DNA from: Alphaproteobacteria bacterium
GTDB lineage: Bacteria; Pseudomonadota; Alphaproteobacteria; SMXP01
Assembly: GCA_021774995.1 (NCBI GenBank)
Contig: JAJFIM010000225.1
Location: forward strand, 1 to 10,061
Reading direction: 5' to 3'
DNA length: 10,061 bases
Shown here one piece after another: positions 1-4,957 of the stretch (its first letter is position 1; each line of letters starts with the position of its first letter). The translations under genes and the position numbers were made by a program. A model generated the notes under the pieces. It was given only the letters and a program-made list of their open reading frames with translations. It ran no database searches and had not been told where the DNA came from.

Positions 1-354
1 CCTCAAATTGCCGGCGTTGGCTTGACGGAGGCGGCGGCGCGCGCACTTGGCCGGAACGTCAAGACGGCTGTTCTGCCTCTGCGCTATTTACCGCGCGCAC
101 TGGCCGCCCGTGATGTGCGGGGCCTCATCAAACTCATTGCCGACAAGGATACCGGCCAATTGCTGGGCGCGCATATTATGGCGCCTGAGGGCGCCGACAG
201 CATACAGACCGCGGCGCTCGCCATTAAACACAATCTCACCGCGCAGGACTTGGCGGAGACGATTTTCCCCTATCTCACCACCGTTGAAGGTCTGAAATTA
301 GCGGCGCAAACTTTTGATAAGGACGTGAGCAAACTATCTTGTTGCGCGGGATAG
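1..354 (+). CDS. merA: Mercuric reductase MerA, C-terminal part (5' end outside window)
   Basis: The frame is open from base 1 to a TAG at 352-354 and gives the last 117 residues of a flavoprotein disulfide reductase. MerA is a cytoplasmic NADPH- and FAD-dependent enzyme that reduces Hg(II) to volatile Hg(0). Visible here is the dimerisation domain typical of the family: the opening PQIAGVGLTE block, a central TGQLLGAHIMAPEGAD block, and a FPYLTTVEGLKLAAQ stretch carrying the Tyr next to the metal site. The protein ends KLSCCAG; this vicinal Cys pair at the C-terminus hands Hg(II) to the active site of the partner subunit and separates MerA from dihydrolipoamide dehydrogenase and glutathione reductase. 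The catalytic CxxxxC and any N-terminal NmerA domain lie to the left of the window. It converges with the regulator at 377-814, with only 22 bases between stops and no clear terminator hairpin. Confidence 0.95.
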   Translation, partial: PQIAGVGLTEAAARALGRNVKTAVLPLRYLPRALAARDVRGLIKLIADKDTGQLLGAHIMAPEGADSIQTAALAIKHNLTAQDLAETIFPYLTTVEGLKLAAQTFDKDVSKLSCCAG

Positions 355-376
355 GGTTCAATCACAATATCAGCGG

Positions 377-814
377 TTAAACCTTATGGTCCGTAAGACA
401 GTGCCCATGGGAGTGATCTGCCAGGACCTCAATGATGCGGCATTCACTGATGCGCCCTCCCTTGCAGTGTTTGACCATGCGCTGGAGTTCTTTTTTCAAT
501 GACGTGAGTTGAGCGATTTTTTCCACCACGTCGTCTAAATGGCTTTTGGCGATCCGGTCAACCGTTTCACATGGCTGGTCAGCGTTATCACTCAATGCGA
601 GCATCTCTCGAATTGCATCAAGCGAAAAACCTAGCTCTCGACTATGGCGTATGAAGGAGAGGCGTTTGACGTGCCGTTCGTCATATACACGCTGATTGCC
701 CGCCGTGCGCGGGGGCTCTGGCAGCAGGCCGATTTCTTCGTAATAGCGGATTGTCTGGACCTTGCACCCCGTTTCGCTGGCGAGAAGGCCAATTGAAATA
801 TCTCGCGGCGTCAT
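377..814 (-). CDS. MerR-family metal-responsive transcriptional regulator
   Basis: A 145-residue MerR-family activator. Residues 6-45 form the winged helix-turn-helix (SIGLLASETGCKVQTIRYYE, then the GLLPEPPRT wing), followed by the dimerisation helix. Metal-binding candidates are Cys82 ahead of the dimer helix and Cys117 and Cys125 in the distal loop, plus a His/Cys-rich tail (DHSHGHC, residues 133-139). Cys82 marks divalent-ion sensors (MerR, ZntR, CadR, PbrR) and argues against the Cu(I) sensor CueR, which lacks it. The CX7C spacing and His-rich tail recall CadR/ZntR-type sensors more than Hg-MerR (CX8C), so Cd, Zn or Pb is as likely as Hg. The ATG at 814 is chosen because AGAGGAA lies 6 bases upstream; the GTG at 832 would fall inside the divergent promoter's -35. 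It is divergent from the CDF-like transporter and probably controls it through the dyad at 833-847. Confidence 0.9.
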   Translation of the reverse strand: MTPRDISIGLLASETGCKVQTIRYYEEIGLLPEPPRTAGNQRVYDERHVKRLSFIRHSRELGFSLDAIREMLALSDNADQPCETVDRIAKSHLDDVVEKIAQLTSLKKELQRMVKHCKGGRISECRIIEVLADHSHGHCLTDHKV

Positions 815-826
815 GACGATTTCCTC

Positions 827-857
827 TTGCACCTACAGTGGCTGTAGATATTAGGCT
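827..857 (+). promoter_or_regulatory. MerR-type promoter of the CDF-like transporter gene
   Basis: A candidate -35 TTGCAC (827-832) and -10 TAGGCT (852-857) are separated by 19 bases, the overlong spacer typical of promoters that MerR-family activators twist into an active form. The spacer holds the dyad CTACAG-TGG-CTGTAG. Transcription would begin near 863-865, about 25 bases before the transporter ATG at 889. The layout is seen in the sequence; activity is inferred. Confidence 0.75.
833..847. promoter_or_regulatory. MerR-family operator dyad
   Basis: A perfect inverted repeat, CTACAG (833-838) and CTGTAG (842-847) around TGG, centred between the -35 and -10 of the rightward promoter. It resembles the operators of CadR/PbrR-type MerR regulators. 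It also lies just downstream of the leftward -10, so a bound regulator could repress its own gene. Confidence 0.8.
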
Positions 858-875
858 GAAGTTTCATGAATGCAA
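848..875 (-). promoter_or_regulatory. Candidate promoter of the MerR-family gene
   Basis: On the minus strand, TTGCAT (875-870) and TAATAT (853-848) are separated by 16 bases, a fair sigma-70-like pair. Transcription would start near 841, inside the dyad, about 27 bases before the ATG at 814. The -10 overlaps the -10 region of the divergent promoter, so the two cannot be occupied together. The hexamer matches are moderate. Confidence 0.5.
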
Positions 876-888
876 GAGACGCAAAAAA

Positions 889-1527
889 ATGGCTGGATGC
901 TGCGAAACGGAAGTTAAATTTGAGGGCGAATCACGCGCCTACCGGCGGGTTTTGTGGATGGTGATCGCCATCAACGGGTCTATGTTTGTCGTTGAGATGT
1001 TGGCCGGCGTCACATCGCATTCAAAAGCCCTTCAGGCGGATGCGCTTGATTTTATTGGAGATACGGCCACTTACGCCATCTCTTTGTATGTTATCGGCCA
1101 GGCTTTGAAAGTGCGCGCCACGGCGGCAATGATCAAAGGCCTTGCGCTGGCGGTTTTGGGTCTGTGGGTATTGGCGTCGACCATCTACCGCGTGTTTTAT
1201 TTAGGGGTGCCTGACGCCGCCACGATGGGAATCGTTGGCGCCATGGCGTTCGTCGCCAACGCTGTCAGCGCGCTTCTCCTGCTGCGTTTCAGGGACGGCG
1301 ACGCCAATGTCCGTTCGGTCTGGCTATGCAGCCGCAATGACGCCATTGGAAATCTGGCGGTGATCCTTGCCGCCAGCGGCGTCTGGTCGTTGAGCTCCGG
1401 CTGGCCCGATCTTGCTGTCGCGGGTATAATGGCGAGCCTGTTCCTGCATTCCGCAACCCGAATCCTCCGCCAGGCGTGGGGAGAGCTTCGCGCCGCCGGC
1501 ATAGATGAGACGCAAAGAGCAGGATGA
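889..1527 (+). CDS. Short CDF-like cation transporter, membrane domain only
   Basis: A 212-residue inner-membrane protein related to cation diffusion facilitators, which exchange cytoplasmic divalent metal for protons. About six membrane segments are visible, starting near residue 21 and ending near 190. The usual cytoplasmic C-terminal domain of about 80 residues is absent. The TM2 metal motif reads DALDFIGD (Asp54, Asp58) and the TM5 motif CSRNDAIGN (Cys147, Asp151), in place of the common HxxxD pairs. The N-terminus carries a vicinal Cys pair (Cys4-Cys5) that could receive metal. I recall a proteobacterial family with the same DxxxD/CxxxD signature beside MerR regulators. An upstream in-frame GTG at 838 lies between the promoter -35 and -10 and cannot be the start; ATG 889 is used, with a weak AAGAGA about 9 bases upstream. 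Substrate not determinable; Zn, Cd, Pb or Hg are possible. Confidence 0.85.
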   Translation: MAGCCETEVKFEGESRAYRRVLWMVIAINGSMFVVEMLAGVTSHSKALQADALDFIGDTATYAISLYVIGQALKVRATAAMIKGLALAVLGLWVLASTIYRVFYLGVPDAATMGIVGAMAFVANAVSALLLLRFRDGDANVRSVWLCSRNDAIGNLAVILAASGVWSLSSGWPDLAVAGIMASLFLHSATRILRQAWGELRAAGIDETQRAG

Positions 1528-1573
1528 CTATCAGGCGCGCATGCAATCTTTCTCTTTATGAGGCATAAATAAG

Positions 1574-1957
1574 ATGACTTATCATTTTACCAAGACCTTA
1601 GCGGGAAGTTTCGATTCAGTCATTGACCGTGTTACGGCGGCGTTGAAAGAGGAGGGCTTTGGCGTTCTTACGGATATTGACGTGGCGGCGACGTTGAAGA
1701 AAAAACTTGAAATAGACTTCCGTCAATACCGTATTTTAGGGGCGTGCAACCCGTCATTTGCGTACCAAGCTCTTCAGGCGGAAGATAAAATTGGAACCAT
1801 GCTTCCATGTAATGTGATCGTTCAGGAAACTGGCGCGGGGGTCGAAGTATCCGCCGTCGATCCGATGGCGTCTATGCAGGCTATCGGTAATCCGAAGCTG
1901 GACGGCATCGCAAAATCCGTGCGTTCGAAGTTGAAAAAAGTCATTGAATCCCTGTGA
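1574..1957 (+). CDS. DUF302 domain-containing protein
   Basis: A 127-residue soluble protein with no signal peptide or membrane segment. It matches the DUF302 family along its length: the N-terminal SFDSVIDRVTAALKEEGFGV helix region, the ILGACNP segment (Cys58) and the IGTMLPCNVIVQE strand (Cys79), both typical family blocks. The fold is alpha/beta and the molecular function unknown; such proteins are often found near metal or sulfur genes in proteobacteria. The two conserved cysteines could bind metal, but that is a guess. It starts 46 bases after the transporter stop, with TGAGG about 10 bases before the ATG and no promoter seen in the gap, so it is probably co-transcribed with the transporter. 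Confidence 0.85.
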   Translation: MTYHFTKTLAGSFDSVIDRVTAALKEEGFGVLTDIDVAATLKKKLEIDFRQYRILGACNPSFAYQALQAEDKIGTMLPCNVIVQETGAGVEVSAVDPMASMQAIGNPKLDGIAKSVRSKLKKVIESL

Positions 1958-2096
1958 AAAACTCGCGGTTTGTTTAAGGGTGAGCTAAGAAATGCCGCGT
2001 ATAATCTGAGCCGTGAGAATGAAAACGCCGGAAATAAATTGAGAAAACTATTTTCCCATGTTAGGCATGCTCTCATAACCGGTTTGCCGGTGAAGA
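1958..2096 (+). promoter_or_regulatory. Intergenic leader before the czc genes, rich in short dyads
   Basis: The longest non-coding gap in the window (139 bases). A TATAAT hexamer sits at 2000-2005 but has no recognisable -35 at 15-19 bases. Small inverted repeats follow: TGAGA/TCTCA (2040-2044, 2071-2075) enclosing GAAAA-CTA-TTTTC (2043-2055, overlapping the outer arm) and CATG-TTAGG-CATG (2057-2069), then ACCGG-TTTG-CCGGT (2078-2091). No MerR-type dyad like the one at 833-847 is present. This is the natural place for a czc promoter or operator, but none can be assigned with confidence. Confidence 0.35.
2078..2091 (+). promoter_or_regulatory. Short hairpin overlapping the ribosome binding site of the CzcI-like gene
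   Basis: ACCGG (2078-2082), loop TTTG, CCGGT (2087-2091): a perfect 5-bp stem. Its right arm overlaps the GGTGAAG that precedes the ATG at 2097, so folding could limit translation. The short stem may also be chance. Confidence 0.35.
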
Positions 2097-2426
2097 ATGA
2101 AGAGGTTAGTGTTTGAGATGAGGTCAATCCTCACATATATATTCATGTTGGTTATTGTTTCGGTGCAGTTCGTAGACCTCGCCGTTTTTGACTATGATCA
2201 TTCTCAAGCTAGTGAAACGAATGTTGTTCTCGATAGTGGCGTTAATAAAATGATCCCGGCGGGGAATGCGCATTGTTCTGATTGCGATTCTCTCCACCAT
2301 ATGAATGCTGACAAAATTTCCGGCAATCTTACGGTTTTCATTAACGCGTCGAAACATTCTCTCTTTACAACGCAAATCGCAGATGATGCGGGTTCAGGCC
2401 CGCCGGTTCCCCCACCCCTTTCCTAA
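2097..2426 (+). CDS. Small exported Cys/His protein in the CzcI position
   Basis: A 109-residue protein with an N-terminal hydrophobic segment (about residues 10-31) that reads as a signal peptide or anchor, so it is likely periplasmic. The rest is polar, with one compact cluster H59-C60-x2-C63-x3-H67-H68 and a proline-rich end GPPVPPPLS. Small exported proteins with Cys/His clusters and Pro-rich tails often precede czcC in proteobacteria (CzcI, DUF2946-like); size, position and layout agree, but I see no strong sequence match, so the name CzcI is not assigned. The CxxC is not followed by His, so it is not a haem site. ATG 2097 is preceded by GGTGAAG; ATG 2118 is an alternative that would also leave a signal peptide. 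It probably binds or senses periplasmic metal for the pump (inference). Confidence 0.65.
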   Translation: MKRLVFEMRSILTYIFMLVIVSVQFVDLAVFDYDHSQASETNVVLDSGVNKMIPAGNAHCSDCDSLHHMNADKISGNLTVFINASKHSLFTTQIADDAGSGPPVPPPLS

Positions 2427-2501
2427 ACTCTCGTACATTAAGTTTGCTCTGGCGGCGTCTTTTTTGACACCGGCGGAAATGTTACACGACGAATCGAGAG
2501 T
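2427..2501 (+). promoter_or_regulatory. Nested inverted repeats covering the czcC ribosome binding site
   Basis: ACTCTCG (2427-2433), directly after the stop codon of the upstream gene, is perfectly complementary to CGAGAGT (2495-2501), which contains the GAGAG Shine-Dalgarno of czcC. Inside it lie ACATT/AATGT (2435-2439, 2478-2482) and GGCGTC/GACACC (2454-2459, 2466-2471, one mismatch) around a T6 loop. In RNA this could fold as a three-tier stem hiding the czcC start until a ribosome reaches the upstream stop. The repeats are seen; the function is inferred. Confidence 0.45.
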
Positions 2502-2508
2502 ATGATGA

Positions 2509-3750
2509 ATGACTAAAATACGTTTGGCGTTAGCCTGCGTCCTGTCGGTCTATACGTGGGCTGGCGCGCTGGGAATGTCGGCGCAGGCGCAAAACTCCAA
2601 TAAGCCCGGTCCGGCTCTAAGTGAATTTGTATATATAACGTTTGACCAGCATCCGGCGCTGAGGGCGGCGCAGGCGCAATTAGACGCAGCCATGGCGCGT
2701 GCGCGTTCTCAGGGCCGCCCACTTTATAACCCTGAAATTGAACTCGGTTATGAAGACGCCGAATCAAGAACAAAAGAAATTGGTCTGGCGCAAACATTTG
2801 ATTTTTCTGGAAAACGCGGCGCCCGAAGCGATGTAGCGCGCGCGCAGATAGAAATTGCGCGCGCTTCCCTGGATTTTGCGAAGAAATCCCTCCTCACGGA
2901 ACTTCTGACATCTCTTGTTAATCGCCAAACCAGCCAAAACATATTCCAGATCAGTGAGCGCCGCGTAGGTCTCAGCAAAGAATTTCTTGCTCTTGCGCAG
3001 CGGCGAAACAATGCGGGAGACCTCCCGAAAACATCCTTTTTGACGGCCCGCCTTGCTTTGGCGGACGCCAAAATTGAAAAAAATAATATGGCGGGAGATC
3101 TGTCGAGGGCGCAGGAAAATTTAATTGCAATCGTCGGTAACGCCAGGGCCGCGTGGCCGGTCTTTACCGGCCTTCCGCCTAAGATAGCCCCCTCCGTTGA
3201 GGGTGTGCAATTGGAAGAATTACCAGAATTGCGCCGCGCGCAAATAGAATCTCAAGCCTTCCGTTCTCGCATCAAAGTCGCTCAGCGCGATAGAGTTCCC
3301 GATCCCACCCTTGGCGTGAGATATGGCCGGGAAGGAAGCGAAGATCTTCTTGGTTTTCGGTTTTCCGTTCCCGTGCCGGTGTGGAATTCCGGCGGCGCCG
3401 ATGTCGATGCGGCGCGGGCGGATTTCATCTCGTCAGAGCGGACCTATAACGAACTTCTGCGCCGCGCGAGTGCGCGTTTGAGCGCCAGCCAGCAGCGATA
3501 TCTGGCGGCGCTGTCGGCTTGGGGCGAGTGGATGGAGAACGGAGCAACGCCTCTTGAGCAGCAGCGTCAAATTTTGCAGCGGCTTTGGCGGGCCGGAGAA
3601 ATAGACGCCGTTACATATCTGGTTCAACTCGATCAGACTTTTACCACTGAAGTTTCCGCAGCCGAACTTCGCGGAAGATTATGGAATGCGTGGTTCTTGT
3701 GGTTGGACGCCTCAGGCGGGGCAACAAAATGGGTGGAGAATATACAGTGA
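2509..3750 (+). CDS. czcC: Outer-membrane efflux channel of the CzcC/TolC family
   Basis: A 413-residue outer-membrane factor of a heavy-metal RND pump, close to the usual CzcC length. A Sec signal peptide is visible (MTKIR, hydrophobic core, cleavage likely after the AQA near residue 27). Two outer-membrane-efflux-protein repeats follow: the first has HPALRAAQAQLDAA, NPEIELGYED and the QTFDFSGKRGARSD turn; the second has RDRVPDPTLGVRYGREG and FRFSVPVPVWNSGG, both characteristic of the CzcC group. Long helices with Ala/Gln/Arg periodicity would make the periplasmic tunnel. CzcC trimers dock on the CzcB-CzcA complex and let cations leave across the outer membrane. The start ATG has GAGAG 8 bases upstream, within the inverted repeat described at 2427-2501. 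Its TGA overlaps the czcB start as GTGA, which implies translational coupling. Confidence 0.93.
   Translation: MTKIRLALACVLSVYTWAGALGMSAQAQNSNKPGPALSEFVYITFDQHPALRAAQAQLDAAMARARSQGRPLYNPEIELGYEDAESRTKEIGLAQTFDFSGKRGARSDVARAQIEIARASLDFAKKSLLTELLTSLVNRQTSQNIFQISERRVGLSKEFLALAQRRNNAGDLPKTSFLTARLALADAKIEKNNMAGDLSRAQENLIAIVGNARAAWPVFTGLPPKIAPSVEGVQLEELPELRRAQIESQAFRSRIKVAQRDRVPDPTLGVRYGREGSEDLLGFRFSVPVPVWNSGGADVDAARADFISSERTYNELLRRASARLSASQQRYLAALSAWGEWMENGATPLEQQRQILQRLWRAGEIDAVTYLVQLDQTFTTEVSAAELRGRLWNAWFLWLDASGGATKWVENIQ
3735..3749 (+). promoter_or_regulatory. Ribosome binding site that fixes a GTG start for czcB
   Basis: GGAGA (3735-3739) lies 7 bases before GTG 3747-3749, and that GTG overlaps the czcC stop as GTGA. 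Alternative in-frame ATG codons at 3681 and 3729 have no comparable site, and the first would add residues upstream of the membrane anchor that do not fit the family. Confidence 0.75.
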
Positions 3751-4946
3751 CTAAAAACATGAGATTAACCCTTTTAATAGTGGCCGCAATATTAATTGCG
3801 GGCGTCCTTATTCAATTTTCAACCGGCGCTTTTTCGGATGACGCTGAAGCGCTTAGCGTTGTCGCAACAGCGCAAAAGGATCATGACGAGGGTGAGGAAC
3901 ATAGCGAAGGCGAGGAGGAACATGAGGAAGGCGCGTTGGAAATGAGCGCCGCGGAGCGCCAAGCCAACGGCGTTGAAACGGCGCCGGCTTCCAAACGCGC
4001 ATTGGCGGAAGAGGTGATCGTGCCTGGCGAGGTCTTGCTTGATCTTTATCGCACGACTCAAATGGCCCCGCGTATTTCCGCTCAGATCATTGCCCGGCAT
4101 GTGCGTCTCGGGGATGCGGTTAAAACGGGCCAGCCGATGGCGACGCTTTCCAGCGTGGGCATGGCCGAAGCTCAAGGCGGATTAATCGTCGCCGATAAGG
4201 AGTGGGACCGCGTAAGCAAATTGGGCAGGGATGTTGTCTCCGAACGGCGCTATGTGGAAGCGCAGGTTGCCGTCCAACAAGCGCAAGCCACTGTTTTGGC
4301 TTATGGCATGACGCCCGATCAAGTGGAGGTTTTGTTAGAGCAAGGAGACGCCACTAAGGCAACGGGCGCATTTGATCTTATTGCGCCGCAAGATGGAACG
4401 GTTGTTAGGGATGACTTTGTTGTCGGTGAAGTGGCGGAGCCCGGAAGGGCCCTGTTTGAGATTAGCGATGAGACGCGCGTCTGGGTTGAGGCGCAGTTGA
4501 ATCCTGAAAAAGCCATTCATATAGACATTGGGGCGCCTGTTCGCATCAAAGTGAGCGGGGGGCATTGGATGGATGGCAAGGTTGTGCAAATTCACCATAG
4601 TCTCGATGAAACGACCCGGACGCTTCCTGTTCGCGTGGAAGTGAATAATAGGGAAGATTTACTCCATGCGGGACAATTTGTGGACGTATCCATTCAGATT
4701 GGTCAGAGCGAACCAGTTCTTGCCGTGCCTGAAGGCGCCGTTGTGCTGATGGACGGATCTTCCACCGTATTCAAAGTCGAAGGCGACGAGATTCACCCGC
4801 AGCCCGTACAAACAGGCGTCAACCGCAGCGGATGGATTGAAATTAACAGTGGACTGAACACTGGCGATGAGATTGCCGTCACCCAAGCCTTTCTCCTCAA
4901 GTCACTCATTTTGAAATCCAAAATGGGCGAAGGCCACGCTCATTAA
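3747..4946 (+). CDS. czcB: Periplasmic adaptor (membrane fusion protein) of the CzcB family
   Basis: A 399-residue adaptor linking the inner-membrane pump CzcA to the channel CzcC. Residues 6-24 form an uncleaved signal-anchor or signal peptide. Next comes an acidic His-rich stretch (residues 45-62, DHDEGEEHSEGEEEHEEG) of the kind seen in CzcB proteins and thought to bind metal. Then follow the lipoyl/barrel-sandwich halves (ISAQIIARHVRLGDAVKTGQ and FDLIAPQDGTVVRDDFVVGE), a short helical hairpin between them, the beta-barrel (TRVWVEAQLNPEKA, DETTRTLPVRVEVNN) and the membrane-proximal domain ending in ITEAQ-like AVTQAFLLKSLILKSKMGE. The tail GEGHAH adds two more His. A conserved FVDVSIQIG-LAVPEGAVV segment supports the CzcB assignment. 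The start is GTG at 3747 (see the site at 3735-3749); ATG 3759 is a possible alternative. Eleven bases separate it from czcA, so the two are one transcription unit. Confidence 0.92.
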   Translation: MTKNMRLTLLIVAAILIAGVLIQFSTGAFSDDAEALSVVATAQKDHDEGEEHSEGEEEHEEGALEMSAAERQANGVETAPASKRALAEEVIVPGEVLLDLYRTTQMAPRISAQIIARHVRLGDAVKTGQPMATLSSVGMAEAQGGLIVADKEWDRVSKLGRDVVSERRYVEAQVAVQQAQATVLAYGMTPDQVEVLLEQGDATKATGAFDLIAPQDGTVVRDDFVVGEVAEPGRALFEISDETRVWVEAQLNPEKAIHIDIGAPVRIKVSGGHWMDGKVVQIHHSLDETTRTLPVRVEVNNREDLLHAGQFVDVSIQIGQSEPVLAVPEGAVVLMDGSSTVFKVEGDEIHPQPVQTGVNRSGWIEINSGLNTGDEIAVTQAFLLKSLILKSKMGEGHAH

Positions 4947-4957
4947 GGGATAAGTTC

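Noticed and set aside
355..376. Bidirectional terminator between merA and the regulator
   Set aside because: Only 22 bases with a weak GGTT/AACC pairing; no GC stem or T-run.
815..832. Longer regulator frame starting at GTG 832 (minus)
   Set aside because: ATG 814 has a well-spaced AGAGGAA and gives the normal MerR-family N-terminus; the extra residues contain the ribosome binding site.
838..888. Longer transporter reading frame starting at GTG 838
   Set aside because: The codon lies between the -35 and -10 of the promoter, so it would not be transcribed; ATG 889 starts the conserved part.
2000..2005. TATAAT as a firm -10 for the czc genes
   Set aside because: No -35-like hexamer at any normal spacing and no extended -10; kept only as a weak hint within the leader.
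2274..2285. Haem-binding CxxCH in the CzcI-like protein
   Set aside because: The CxxC is followed by Asp, not His.
2305..2505. 66-codon frame between the CzcI-like gene and czcC
   Set aside because: It overlaps the CzcI-like gene in another frame, has no ribosome binding site and shows no protein-like features.
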